A DNA stretch of 64,000 nucleotides from Mesorhizobium prunaredense (GCF_900156895.1 NZ_FTPD01000023.1:6892-70891), one strand, 5' to 3'. Shown: positions 47,536-57,702, numbered from the stretch's first letter. Made by a program: numbers and translations. The notes: generated from the letters alone by a model not told the origin.

Positions 47536-48390
47536 TCACCCAAACAACGGCACGACGTTGTTGGCCATGCCAAGCAGCCTGTCGATGAGCAGCGGCTCCT
47601 CATCGAAGACCGTGCCGGCCAGCGCCGGCCGGGCAAGGTAAAATCCCTGCATCAGGTCGACGCCGCCGTCCAGCGCGACGCGCAGATGCGTGGCTTGCTC
47701 GATGCCTTCGACCAGCACCTTGGCGCCGCGGTCATGCAGCGCCGAGACCAGCGGCCGGAAAAACCGTTCGGCGGCGGCATGGCGGCAGAATTCCCCGAAC
47801 CAGGTGCCGTCGATCTTTACGATGTCGGGCTGGACAAGGGCGACCCGTTCTTCCGTCGAATGCCCGGTGCCGAAATCGTCGATGGCGATGCGGATGCCGT
47901 CACGCCGCATCTCGCGCGCCAGGCTGACGAGCACCTTGTCTTCGGCCGCCTGCTCGGTGATCTCGCAGACCAGCATGCCGGGGTGCAGGTCGAACTCGGC
48001 GAGACGCCTGGTCATTAGCCTGATTTCTGCCAGCGCCCACCGGGGGTCATCATTGATCAGCGGATTGTAGTTGAAGAACAGGTCGAGCCCGCCGACGCCG
48101 ATGTTGCGGAAATTCCTGAGATGCAGCACCCGGCACATCGTCTCGACGAACAGGCGATCCGCCACGGGGATGCCCGCGAAGAATACGCGCGGCGCGACCG
48201 GCCTGCCGGCGCGGTGCGGCTCGATCAGGCCTTCGACGGCGACGGCCTTCAAAAACCTGCCACGCGGCGCAAAGATCGGCTGGTAGGCGCTCCTCAGCCG
48301 GAACGCGCCATAGACGCCATATTCGATCCCGACTTCGTCGGCAAAGATTGCCTCGCCGACATTGCGCCGCCTGTCGGGCCGCCCGGTCAC
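47536..48390 (-). CDS. EAL-domain protein (predicted c-di-GMP phosphodiesterase), second of a pair
   Basis: A 284-residue single-domain EAL protein. Signature positions are present: VEGLIEPH (the EAL Glu), FNYNPLI (metal Asn), CEITEQ, IDDFGTGHST (Asp pair), IVKIDGTWF (Lys) and VEGIEQ (Glu), followed by MQGFYLARP. It therefore could hydrolyse c-di-GMP. No sensor domain is attached. The start is GTG and overlaps the stop of the upstream EAL gene (GTGA), so it is translated in tandem with it. Confidence 0.85.
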   Translation of the reverse strand: MTGRPDRRRNVGEAIFADEVGIEYGVYGAFRLRSAYQPIFAPRGRFLKAVAVEGLIEPHRAGRPVAPRVFFAGIPVADRLFVETMCRVLHLRNFRNIGVGGLDLFFNYNPLINDDPRWALAEIRLMTRRLAEFDLHPGMLVCEITEQAAEDKVLVSLAREMRRDGIRIAIDDFGTGHSTEERVALVQPDIVKIDGTWFGEFCRHAAAERFFRPLVSALHDRGAKVLVEGIEQATHLRVALDGGVDLMQGFYLARPALAGTVFDEEPLLIDRLLGMANNVVPLFG

Positions 48391-49301
48391 GGCACCACCT
48401 TGCGCCCGAAAGCCCGTTTCGGCCGCGGCGAAGGCGAGACGGTCGCTGGCGCCTCGCCGGCGTCAGGCGCTGTCACCGGCGTCTGCCTTTCCTTGCCGAA
48501 GACTTGGCTTTCGTTGCCGAAGACGTGAAAGCTGGTCGGTGCAAGCTCCGGGCGCGCCAGCGCGAATCCCTGCACCATCGAGGCTCCCGATTTCTCGGCC
48601 AGTTCAAGCTGCCAGCCCTCCTCGATGCCCTCGAACACGGTGCGGATGCCTTGCTGTTCGAAACTTGCCACCATGGCGGTCAGCAGCGCGAAGCCGGCGC
48701 CGGACTCCATCAGTTGCATGATCCAGTTGGCGTCGAATTTGACGATGTCAGGCCTGAGCTCCTTGATCCGGTTGATGTCGGACTCCTCGGCGCCGTAGTC
48801 GTCGACGGCGATGCGAAACCCGTTGGCCCTGAGCGCCTCGACGAAATTGTAGAGCGTTTCCTGCGACGCCGATTTTTGCTCGGTCACCTCGCAGACGACG
48901 CGGTTCGCATCGATCCCGGCCTCATGCAGCACCAGCCGCATGTCGCGCAGCGCCTGGTCGGCGATGCTGCGATCGGTGAACACCGACGGATCGAAGTTGA
49001 TGAAAATGAATGCCTCCTGCGGCAGGCAGGCGCCGGCGTTCAAAAGGTGCAGCGTCCTTGTCAGCGCCTCGATATGCAGGCGGTCGACCGTCGGACAGGC
49101 GTTGAAAAAACTCACCGGCGATTGCAGCTCGGCGTCGCGGAACGGCCGGATCAGGCCCTCGAATCCGGTGATGGACAATTTGCCGTTGCTGAAGGCAAAA
49201 ATCGGCTGGAAGGCGCTTTGCAGCGTATAATTGCCCCAGACACCGCTAGCGGTGCCGTCGTCGTGACGGACGATATGGGCAAGCCCGATGCTGCGCGACA
49301 C
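48387..49301 (-). CDS. EAL-domain protein (predicted c-di-GMP phosphodiesterase), first of a pair
   Basis: A 304-residue protein: a short N-terminal part, an EAL domain (about 20-260) with FEGLIRPF, INFDPSVF, CEVTEQ, VDDYGAEESD, IVKFDANWI and FEGIEE, and a Pro/Ser/Arg-rich tail. The loop after the Asp pair is altered (DDYGAEES against the usual DDFGxGYS), so activity needs testing. A GTG start at 49301 is preceded by GGAGG at 5 bases, which decides the start. It overlaps the next EAL gene by 4 bp. Confidence 0.85.
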   Translation of the reverse strand: MSRSIGLAHIVRHDDGTASGVWGNYTLQSAFQPIFAFSNGKLSITGFEGLIRPFRDAELQSPVSFFNACPTVDRLHIEALTRTLHLLNAGACLPQEAFIFINFDPSVFTDRSIADQALRDMRLVLHEAGIDANRVVCEVTEQKSASQETLYNFVEALRANGFRIAVDDYGAEESDINRIKELRPDIVKFDANWIMQLMESGAGFALLTAMVASFEQQGIRTVFEGIEEGWQLELAEKSGASMVQGFALARPELAPTSFHVFGNESQVFGKERQTPVTAPDAGEAPATVSPSPRPKRAFGRKVVP

Positions 49302-49455
49302 GGTTCCTCCCGTTGCGAGACTGGTGGAATGGGTCGTGATCCAGCCAACCGGAGTTTTACCGCGTGTAAGTGAATTTATTGTTGCCGGATTTGCCGGGGA
49401 TTTGAGGTCTGGCTCATCCGACAATGCTTGCGCTTGGCGGGATGATGCGACATGA

Positions 49456-50709
<1,254 letters not shown>

Positions 50710-50725
50710 TCAGGCGCATCTCGAA

Positions 50726-50756
50726 CACCAAACCCGACTCGCAATCGGGTTTGGTG
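50726..50756. terminator. Bidirectional hairpin between aatA and cupin genes
   Basis: CACCAAACCCGA and TCGGGTTTGGTG pair perfectly over 12 bp with a 7-base loop. Convergent gene ends on both sides support a shared terminator, although T tracts are short. Confidence 0.65.
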
Positions 50757-50768
50757 GGCTCAAAAGCC

Positions 50769-51164
50769 TCAGCCGCCATACTGCTCGTCTGTCACCTTCT
50801 CCAGCCAGTCGGCATGGACGCCGTCGAGCGCCTCCTGCATGGCGATATGGGCCATCGCCGATTTTGGACCGGCGCCGTGCCAATGCTTTTCGTCAGGCGC
50901 AAACGAGATGACATCGCCGGCCCTGATTGCCTGTATCGGCTCGCCCCAGCTTTGCGCTAGGCCGGCGCCTGACACGACATAGAGCGTCTGGCCCAGCGGA
51001 TGCGTATGCCAGTGGGTACGTGCGCCGGGCTCGAAACCGACCATGATGGCGCGTAGCCGCGCCGGCGCTTCCTTCTCGATGATCGGCGTCTGCCACACGC
51101 GGCCGGTGAAGTACTTTTCCGGCGCAATGACGGTCGGCACGCTGCCGCAAGCAATGATCTTCAT
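50769..51164 (-). CDS. Cupin-domain protein
   Basis: A 131-residue cupin. The metal site is visible: [19 protein letters not shown] and [10 protein letters not shown]. The sequence [20 protein letters not shown] before it occurs in the carboxymuconolactone-associated cupin group. The reaction is unknown. Its stop faces the aatA gene across a hairpin. Confidence 0.85.
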   Translation of the reverse strand: MKIIACGSVPTVIAPEKYFTGRVWQTPIIEKEAPARLRAIMVGFEPGARTHWHTHPLGQTLYVVSGAGLAQSWGEPIQAIRAGDVISFAPDEKHWHGAGPKSAMAHIAMQEALDGVHADWLEKVTDEQYGG

Positions 51165-51514
51165 CGTCGCGAGACCTCAAGCTGATGGCGGATCGGTCGG
51201 CGACGACCGCTCCTTTTTGTCGCAGGAAGGGGCATTTTCATCCGATAACCATCATGGCGCAACCGCTTTTGCGGCTGTTCGGCGACGGGCCCTGTCACGG
51301 GATTGACGCGAAGCCCAGGCCCGCACCCGACGGCTCGCCGATCATGGCTCAACATCCGCGACATCCGGCGATCCTCCGATCTCAAATTACTTGCCCTCCC
51401 GGCTAACCCGTGGGACGATGCCTTTGGGTAGGCGGCAAACTGAAAAAAGCCCCGCCCGCGACGGTCGACAGGCCGGCCGCCGCTCCCAGGGAAACGCCTG
51501 AGTGGAGGTCAGTC

Positions 51515-53566
51515 ATGGGAACTCGCGCCGGAGGACGACGCACGGGACCGAAATGCATTGCCATAGTCGGTCCCTTTGCAAGCGGTAAGACGACACTTCT
51601 CGAAGCCATATTGGCCCGCACGGGCGCCATCCCCCGCCAGAATCCGGTCTCCTCGGGAAACACCGTTTCCGATCATTCGCCCGAGGCACGCGCCCACGCC
51701 ATGAGCGTTGAGGCGACGTTTGCCACCACCGACTTCAAGGGCGAGCAACTCACCTTCGTCGATTGTCCCGGCTCCATCGAATTCTCCTTCGAGGCAGAGC
51801 CGGTTCTGGCCGCCTGCGACATCGCCGTGGTCGTCGCTGAAGCCGATGAGAAGAAGATCCCTGCCCTGCAGCTGATCATGCGCAAGCTCGACGATCTCGG
51901 CGTGCCGCGCATCATGTTCCTCAACAAGGTCGACAAGGCGATATCAGGCGTGCGCGACACGCTGAAGATGCTGCAGCCGGCGAGCTCGGTGCCTTTGCTG
52001 CTGCGCCAGATCCCGCTGCGCAAGGACGGCGTGGTGATCGGCTCGATCGATCTGGCGCTGGAGCGCGCCTATATCTATCGCGAATATGCCGAAAGCGAAG
52101 TCGCCCAGATTCCCAGCGACGACAAGGCGCGCGAGCTCGAAGCGCGCTTTTCCATGCTGGAGACGCTCGCCGACCATGATGATCAACTGATGGAGCAGTT
52201 GCTCGACGAAATCGAGCCGCCCAAGGACGCCATCTTCGACGACCTGGCCGCCGACTTGCGCGATGGCGCCGTGACCCCGGTGCTGATCGGCACCGCCGAG
52301 AAGGGCAATGGTGTGCTGCGGCTGCTAAAAACGATCCGCCACGACGCGCCTGATGTTGAAGCGACACGCAAGCGCCTCGGCGCGCCTGACGGCAATGCGA
52401 CCGTGGTCCAGGTGATGAAGACCATCCACACCGCGCATGGCGGCAAGCTGTCGATCTCGCGCATCCTGTCCGGCCAGCTTGCCGACGCCTCCGAGCTCTT
52501 CCTTTCGAACGGCGCGACGGCAAAGGTCTCCGGCATCTACAGAATGCTCGGCAAGGACCAGACCAAGCTCACCTCGGCCCCGGCCGGCGACACGGTCGCG
52601 CTCGGCAAGATGGACGAGGTCACGACCGGTCAGACCTTGAGCTCGATCAAGGGCGGCATCAAGCCCTTGATCACGCTGACGCCGCCGCAACCGGTCTATG
52701 CTTTTGCGTTGCGACCGAAGGAACGCAAGGACGAGGTCAAGATGTCGGCGGCCATCCATCGCCTTGCCGAAGAAGATCCCTCGCTCAGCGTGCGCCACAA
52801 TCAGGATTCGGCTGAAACCGTGCTGTCGGGCCATGGCGAAATGCATCTGCGTGTCGTGCGCGAGCGGCTGGAGGGCAAGAACCAGATTCCGGTCGAGGGC
52901 CATCCGCCGGCCGTGCCTTACCGCGAGACGATCCGCAAAGCGGCGCAGCAGCGTGGCCGTCACAAGAAGCAGTCGGGCGGCCATGGCCAGTTCGGCGACG
53001 TGGTGATCGAGATCAAGCCGCTGCCGCGCGGCTCCGGTTTCCAGTTCACCGACACCATCACCGGCGGCGCCGTGCCGAAAACCTATATCCAGTCGGTCGA
53101 GGCCGGCGTGCGCGATTATCTGAAATCGGGCCCGCTCGGCTTTCCAGTGGTCGACGTCGCCGTCAACCTGTCCGACGGCTCCTATCATTCTGTCGATTCG
53201 TCGGACATGGCCTTCCAGATGGCGGCAAAGCTGGCGATGAAGGAAGGCATGGCCGCCTGCTCGCCGGTGCTGCTTGAACCGATCATGAAGGTTGAAATCG
53301 TCACGCCGTCCGACGCGACATCGAAAATCATCGCCCTGATCCCGCAGCGGCGCGGCCAAATCCTCGGCTACGATGCGCGGCCCGGCTGGCCGGGGTGGGA
53401 TGTCGTCGAGGCGACCATGCCGCAGGCCGAGATCGGCGATTTGATCATCGAGCTGCGTTCGGCCACCGCGGGCGTGGCCAGCTATCGTGCCAGCTTCGAC
53501 CATATGGCCGAACTCACCGGCCGCTTGGCCGACGAGGCGTTGAACGCCAATGGCAAGGCCGCCTGA
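51515..53566 (+). CDS. EF-G-like translational GTPase paralogue lacking the catalytic His
   Basis: A 683-residue protein with the domain order of elongation factor G: GTPase domain (1-270), domain II (about 285-370), domain III (about 385-460), domain IV (about 465-585) and domain V (about 590-675). G motifs are GPFASGKT (19-26), DCPGS (83-87) and NKVD (137-140). Canonical EF-G has DTPGH; the Ser at 87 replaces the His that activates water for GTP hydrolysis. It also lacks the typical GHIDAGKTT start. It is probably not the housekeeping EF-G but a specialised ribosome-binding paralogue. GGAGG precedes the start. Confidence 0.85.
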   Translation: MGTRAGGRRTGPKCIAIVGPFASGKTTLLEAILARTGAIPRQNPVSSGNTVSDHSPEARAHAMSVEATFATTDFKGEQLTFVDCPGSIEFSFEAEPVLAACDIAVVVAEADEKKIPALQLIMRKLDDLGVPRIMFLNKVDKAISGVRDTLKMLQPASSVPLLLRQIPLRKDGVVIGSIDLALERAYIYREYAESEVAQIPSDDKARELEARFSMLETLADHDDQLMEQLLDEIEPPKDAIFDDLAADLRDGAVTPVLIGTAEKGNGVLRLLKTIRHDAPDVEATRKRLGAPDGNATVVQVMKTIHTAHGGKLSISRILSGQLADASELFLSNGATAKVSGIYRMLGKDQTKLTSAPAGDTVALGKMDEVTTGQTLSSIKGGIKPLITLTPPQPVYAFALRPKERKDEVKMSAAIHRLAEEDPSLSVRHNQDSAETVLSGHGEMHLRVVRERLEGKNQIPVEGHPPAVPYRETIRKAAQQRGRHKKQSGGHGQFGDVVIEIKPLPRGSGFQFTDTITGGAVPKTYIQSVEAGVRDYLKSGPLGFPVVDVAVNLSDGSYHSVDSSDMAFQMAAKLAMKEGMAACSPVLLEPIMKVEIVTPSDATSKIIALIPQRRGQILGYDARPGWPGWDVVEATMPQAEIGDLIIELRSATAGVASYRASFDHMAELTGRLADEALNANGKAA

Positions 53567-53909
53567 CACTGGAACTTGGCGACAGTCAGGCTGCAGAACA
53601 CAAGGAAACGGCGTCCGGAAATGATCCGGACGCCGTTCTCTTGCGGACCGTCTTCGTGGGAGGCGAAACGGCAGGCCCGCCGCACATGCAGCCAACGCTT
53701 GACAGCATCAGCAGAAGAATAGTTCGGACGCGGTAGCCGCCTGAGCCCGGATCGTCCGAGTGATGCCCCCATCTCCCGCACGAACCACACCGCGTCCTAT
53801 GATCTGCTTAGTCGATGCTGCGCGCCTGCGACATGTTACCTGAGGTTACATGTCACTGTTACATGACAATTTCGGTCGGCTTTGCGTCAGCCCGGCAGGT
53901 TCGGGATAC
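53567..53909. other. 343-bp non-coding region with terminator and GTTAC repeats
   Basis: The EF-G-like gene terminator stands at 53607-53637. Three GTTAC sites occur at 53834, 53844 and 53857. No gene found. Confidence 0.5.
53607..53637 (+). terminator. Hairpin terminator after the EF-G-like gene
   Basis: AACGGCGTCCGGA and TCCGGACGCCGTT form a perfect 13-bp stem with a 5-base loop, followed by CTCTTG. It lies 40 bp after the stop. Confidence 0.75.
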
Positions 53910-53938
53910 AAAAAAGCCGGATCAACGAAGATCCGGCT
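53910..53938 (-). terminator. Intrinsic terminator of the candidate sRNA (minus strand)
   Basis: A perfect 9-bp stem, AGCCGGATC and GATCCGGCT, with a 6-base loop and six T on the minus strand. No protein gene precedes it on that strand for more than 800 bp. Confidence 0.85.
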
Positions 53939-54023
53939 GAGTTGATTGGAAGTGCCTGTTAGGGCTAACCTCCAGAGGGGAACACTCGAGGGCGCTAATG
54001 GGAGGAGAACGCGCCCAGGAGAT
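53910..54023 (-). ncRNA. Candidate trans-acting small RNA with anti-Shine-Dalgarno loop
   Basis: On the minus strand a promoter-like pair, TTGTTT (54058-54053), 17 bp, CATATT (54035-54030), predicts a start near 54023. The transcript would begin with a hairpin (54016-53990; GGGCGC/GCGCCC stem) exposing TTCTCCTCCCAT in its loop, complementary to ribosome-binding sites. A second pyrimidine stretch (TTCCCCTC) follows. It ends with a 9-bp intrinsic terminator (AGCCGGATC/GATCCGGCT) and a T6 tail at 53915-53910. Length about 114 nt. This layout resembles the rhizobial alpha-r14-type sRNAs described with CUCCUCCC motifs; the family assignment is from memory. Confidence 0.5.
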
Positions 54024-54307
54024 GATCCAAATATGTGCTCATCATGCCCAAGAAACAAGCATCTATTTTGCAACACTCGCATGCAAAATGACACAGGCTG
54101 TGGTCTAACCCGTTGCTTGGCCTCGTAGGACCAGAAGAATCGCGAAATGCGGTGCGCGGTCAGTCAAGAATCATTGTGAAATAGCCAATCAGCGCCGATT
54201 TTCGCTCCAGAACGCAGAAAACAACGAATGATGGCGAATCAGGCAGCACGCGTTTATTTTTGCGGCAGCCATGCATCGGCCCGAAAATCGCGACCAAGGA
54301 AGCCCCG
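54024..54307. other. Upstream region of the candidate sRNA and of the ICMT-like gene
   Basis: Holds the sRNA promoter, the TGCA-type palindrome at 54065-54089, and a half copy of the type a palindromic repeat (GCATCGGCCCGAAAATCG, about 54271-54288) just before the ICMT-like start. No gene found. Confidence 0.5.
54065..54089. promoter_or_regulatory. Palindrome upstream of the sRNA promoter
   Basis: ATTTTGCA and TGCAAAAT are perfect 8-bp inverted half-sites with a 9-bp spacer. They lie just upstream of the predicted -35 element, at an activator position or as an operator for a divergent transcript. Confidence 0.45.
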
Positions 54308-54826
54308 ATGAGGACCCGTCAGGCGATCGCCGGCAGCGCGCTGTTCTTCATCGCAGCGCCCGGTGTGGTCGCGGGATTGCTGCCCTGGCTGTTGACCGAT
54401 CGCTATCGTCTGCCATGGTCGACCCTGCCGGGCCTGGTCGCGGTCGGCTGGTTACTGATTGTCGTCGCAACGGCCTTGCTGCTTCATGCCTTCGCCCGTT
54501 TTGCTCTCGAGGGCCTGGGCACGCCCGCTCCGGTCGCGCCAACCGAGCGACTGGTTGTCGGCGGCATCTACCGCCATGTCCGCAATCCGATGTATGTGGC
54601 CGTGCTGGCGATCATCCTTGGCCAGGCGCTGCTGTTTTCGAGCGCGGCTCTCGTCGCCTATGCCGCTGTCGCCGCCGTCGCCATGGTCTCGTTCGTGAAG
54701 TTCCATGAGGAACCGACGCTTGCCCGCCGCTATGGCGCCGAGTACGAGGCCTACCGCCATGCTGTTCCAGGCTGGCTGCCCCGCCTGACGCCATGGCGGC
54801 CAACGAGGGATGATCGTCCGCGGTGA
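54308..54826 (+). CDS. Isoprenylcysteine methyltransferase-family membrane protein
   Basis: A 172-residue integral membrane protein with about four hydrophobic segments and the ICMT/PEMT-family motif GGIYRHVRNPMYVAVLAIIL, then EEPTLARRYGAEYEAYRHAV near the C terminus, which binds S-adenosylmethionine. Bacterial members methylate unknown small molecules or lipids. ATG at 54308 begins before the first helix. A half palindromic repeat lies upstream. Confidence 0.82.
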   Translation: MRTRQAIAGSALFFIAAPGVVAGLLPWLLTDRYRLPWSTLPGLVAVGWLLIVVATALLLHAFARFALEGLGTPAPVAPTERLVVGGIYRHVRNPMYVAVLAIILGQALLFSSAALVAYAAVAAVAMVSFVKFHEEPTLARRYGAEYEAYRHAVPGWLPRLTPWRPTRDDRPR

Positions 54827-54850
54827 TAGCGCAGACGATTTGCAGAAGGT

Positions 54851-55747
54851 TTAGAACGACCAGCTTCGGGCCTTGGCGATGATGAAATCGCGGAAGACGT
54901 GCAGCTTCGCCTGGTTCTTCATCGCATCGGGATAGGCGAAATAGGTGTCGAAGGACGGCACTTCGGTCTCCGGCAGCAACTGCACCAGCCCTGAGTCCTT
55001 GCTGACCACATAGTCGGGCAGCATGGCGATGCCGGCGCCACCCTGTACCGCGCGCTTGATCGACAATATGTCGTTAATCTGCAGCGTCGGCACCCTTTGC
55101 CCGCCTTCGAAATCGCCGACCGTTTCCAGCCAGTTCAATTCCGACAGATGCGCCGGCACCGGCACGCCGAAGGTGACGATGCGATGGCTCTTCAGCTCGG
55201 CGATCGACGCCGGCTTGCCATATTTGTTGACGTAGGAAGGGGCGGCGTAGAGATGGAAATGCACGGTGAACAGGCGGCGCTGTATGAGATCGGGCTGCTG
55301 CGGCTGGCGCAGTCGGATCGCGCAGTCCGCCCGGCGCATGGTGAGGTCGAGTTCCTCGTTCGCCAGGATCAGCTGCAGGCTGATCTCGGGATAGAGCTCG
55401 ATGAATTCCTGCACGCGCTCGGTCAGCCAGCCGGCACCGAGCCCCACTGTGGTCGTTACCCTGAGCACGCCGGAAGGCCGATCCTTGGCCTCGGTCAGCC
55501 GCGTCTTGATCGTCTCCAGCTTCATCAGCACGTCATGCGCCGTGCGGAACAGCATCTCACCCTGCTCGGTCAGCACCAGGCCGCGGGCATGGCGATTGAA
55601 CAGCGGCACGCCGACATCATGTTCGAGCGCGCTGACCTGCCGCGAGATCGCCGATTGCGACAGATGCAGTGTCTCGGCGGCATGGGTGAACGACCCAGCT
55701 TCCGCCGCAGCGTGAAACACGCGTAGCTTGTCCCAGTCCAACGCCAT
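54851..55747 (-). CDS. lsrB: LysR-family regulator LsrB
   Basis: A 298-residue LysR regulator. It opens MALDWDKLRVFHAAAEAGSF, with LSQSAISRQVSALEHDVGVP in the winged helix, then the effector domain. The sequence and position next to trxB match LsrB of Sinorhizobium, a redox-responsive regulator of glutathione and lipopolysaccharide genes required for symbiosis; orthologues also act in virulence. Two Cys-type sensors reported elsewhere cannot be verified: only one Cys (ADCAIR) is evident here. It follows trxB on the same strand with 89 bp between. Confidence 0.75.
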   Translation of the reverse strand: MALDWDKLRVFHAAAEAGSFTHAAETLHLSQSAISRQVSALEHDVGVPLFNRHARGLVLTEQGEMLFRTAHDVLMKLETIKTRLTEAKDRPSGVLRVTTTVGLGAGWLTERVQEFIELYPEISLQLILANEELDLTMRRADCAIRLRQPQQPDLIQRRLFTVHFHLYAAPSYVNKYGKPASIAELKSHRIVTFGVPVPAHLSELNWLETVGDFEGGQRVPTLQINDILSIKRAVQGGAGIAMLPDYVVSKDSGLVQLLPETEVPSFDTYFAYPDAMKNQAKLHVFRDFIIAKARSWSF

Positions 55748-55836
55748 AATGCCCCTCGCTTGTTATTTGGCGTTTGCCTGTTTTTAGCACCTGAATGAAA
55801 AATCAGGCTTTTGCGCGGCTTTTCTCGGCCGCTTGT

Positions 55837-56811
55837 TTACTCCGCAGCTTCGCGGTGAACTTCGATCCCGGCGAGGTACTTTTCCGCCTCGAGCGCGGCC
55901 ATGCAGCCGAGCCCCGCCGCCGTCACCGCCTGGCGGTAGATGTCGTCGGTCACGTCGCCGGCGGCGAACACGCCTGGCACGTCGGTGCAGGTCGAATCCG
56001 GTGCCGTCCACAGATAGCCGTTCGGCTTCTGCTTCAGCTTGCCGGCGAACAGCTCGACCGCCGGCGCATGGCCGATCGCGACGAACACGCCGTCGACCGT
56101 CAGATGCATCTCCTGGCCGGTCACAACATTGCGCAGCTTCAGCCCTTCCACCGACGGCGGCAGCGGCATCTTGCCGGACTGACCGGTGATCTCGTCGACG
56201 ACGGTGTCCCAGATGACGCGGACATTGTCCTTCTTGAACAGCCGCTCGCTGAGGATGCGCTCGGCGCGGAAGTCGCTGCGCCGGTGGATGACCGTCACGC
56301 TCTTGGCCAGATTGGAAAGGTAAAGCGCCTCCTCCACCGCCGAATTGCCGCCGCCGATCACCGCGACATCCTTGCCGCGATAGAAGAAGCCGTCGCAGGT
56401 GGCGCAGGCCGATACGCCGAAGCCCATGAAGGTCTGTTCGCTCGGGATGCCCAGCCATTTCGCCTGCGCACCGGTGGCGATGATCAGCGCGTCGGCGGTA
56501 TAGGTGGTACTGGAATCGCCCTTGGCACGGAACGGCCGCACGTTGAGGTCGACCTCGGTGATGATGTCGTTGATGACGTCGGTACCGACATGCTCGGCCT
56601 GTTTCAGCATTTGCTCCATCAGCCACGGACCCTGGATCGGATCGGCGAAGCCCGGATAGTTTTCGACATCGGTGGTGATCATCAACTGGCCGCCCTGTTG
56701 CAGGCCGGCGACCAGCATCGGCTTCAGCATGGCGCGGGCGGCGTAGATTGCCGCCGTATAGCCGGCGGGACCGGAGCCGATGATGAGAACGGGTGCGTGC
56801 TTGGACGTCAT
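55837..56811 (-). CDS. trxB: Thioredoxin-disulfide reductase
   Basis: A 324-residue flavoenzyme that reduces thioredoxin with NADPH. The FAD-binding GxGxxG lies in LIIGSGPAGYTAAIYAARAM, the redox-active CATC in GVSACATCDGFFYRGKD, the NADPH site in VAVIGGGNSAVEEALYLSNL, and the second FAD motif in GVFAAGDVTDDIYRQAVTAA. The start MTSKHAPVLIIGSGPAG at 56811 excludes an unconvincing upstream extension. The gene order lrp-type, trxB, lsrB is conserved in Rhizobiales. Confidence 0.96.
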   Translation of the reverse strand: MTSKHAPVLIIGSGPAGYTAAIYAARAMLKPMLVAGLQQGGQLMITTDVENYPGFADPIQGPWLMEQMLKQAEHVGTDVINDIITEVDLNVRPFRAKGDSSTTYTADALIIATGAQAKWLGIPSEQTFMGFGVSACATCDGFFYRGKDVAVIGGGNSAVEEALYLSNLAKSVTVIHRRSDFRAERILSERLFKKDNVRVIWDTVVDEITGQSGKMPLPPSVEGLKLRNVVTGQEMHLTVDGVFVAIGHAPAVELFAGKLKQKPNGYLWTAPDSTCTDVPGVFAAGDVTDDIYRQAVTAAGLGCMAALEAEKYLAGIEVHREAAE

Positions 56812-56995
56812 ATCAGGGCTTTCACAACAACCGGACGCGAATGAAGCGTCCGGCACAGGGATCGATTTCGGCCCTAATCTAGGTGTTGCGGACGACGCCA
56901 GCAAGACGACCTGGCCTTCGTCCCCGGAAAGCTTCCGCACAAACAGACGATCCATGAACATCTTGGCGCGGTGGCTGTGCCAAAATCACCGACTT

Positions 56996-57139
56996 AGAGA
57001 CTGTTTCGAAATTCGCTCTGGCGAGTCATATGGTGGTGGTTTCGAGAACCGGCGCGCAGCGGACATTGGGTCCGTGAGCACCGGAAGCGCAGAAAATGCC
57101 ATCAGATGGCCGCCAGAGTAGAGTTTCCAAACGGTCTCT
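56996..57139. repeat. Dispersed intergenic inverted-repeat element, copy 2
   Basis: 144 bp with inverted arms (AGAGACTGTTTCGAAATTCG left; GAGTTTCCAAACGGTCTCT right) and the shared interior, including the inner hairpin GCGGAC-ATTGG-GTCCGT. It lies between trxB and the Lrp-type gene. Confidence 0.85.
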
Positions 57140-57216
57140 GAAGGGATGGAATGGACACCGACGTGGTTTAATTACAAAATTACGAAAGATTCTTGCGTGA
57201 AGCGCCAAAGGTATCC

Positions 57217-57702
57217 ATGCCGCTCAAAGCCGATCTCGATGCCATCGACTGGAAGATCCTGCGCGAGCTTCAGCACGACGGGCGGATGACCAATGTCGAG
57301 CTGTCCGGCCGTGTCGGCATTTCGGCGCCGCCATGCCTGCGTCGCGTCAGGCGGCTGGAAGAGACCGGCATCATCCGCGGCTATCGCGCCTTGCTCAATG
57401 CGCCGGCGCTCGGCCTGGATGTCGTCGCCTTTTGCCTCATCGGCCTGCATCACCAGGCCGACGCGGAGCTGAAAACCTTCGCCGAACGCACCCGCGGCTG
57501 GCCGATCGTTCGCGACGCCTGGATGGTGTCGGGCGAATCCGACTTTTTGCTGCATTGCGTGGCGAGCGACCTCGGCGCCTTTCAGACCTTCGTCATCGAG
57601 GAACTGGCCTCGGCGCCGAATGTCGACACGGTGCGGACGGCACTGACCATCCGTCGCGTCAAGGACGAGGGCCTGGTGGCTTTCAGCGAAGCGAGACCTT
57701 AA
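57217..57702 (+). CDS. Lrp/AsnC-family transcriptional regulator
   Basis: A 161-residue regulator: N-terminal helix-turn-helix (IDWKILRELQHDGRMTNVEL, GISAPPCLRRVRRLEETGII) and C-terminal RAM ligand-binding domain. It is divergent from trxB and stands next to a repeat element. In rhizobia this position is held by an Lrp-like gene; control of trxB is possible. It overlaps the convergent gmhB-like gene by 4 bp. ATG at 57217 was preferred over an upstream TTG. Confidence 0.88.
   Translation: MPLKADLDAIDWKILRELQHDGRMTNVELSGRVGISAPPCLRRVRRLEETGIIRGYRALLNAPALGLDVVAFCLIGLHHQADAELKTFAERTRGWPIVRDAWMVSGESDFLLHCVASDLGAFQTFVIEELASAPNVDTVRTALTIRRVKDEGLVAFSEARP

Noticed and set aside
51380..51514. Possible riboswitch before the EF-G-like gene
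   Set aside because: The region has short G+C-rich stems but no conserved riboswitch core could be matched.
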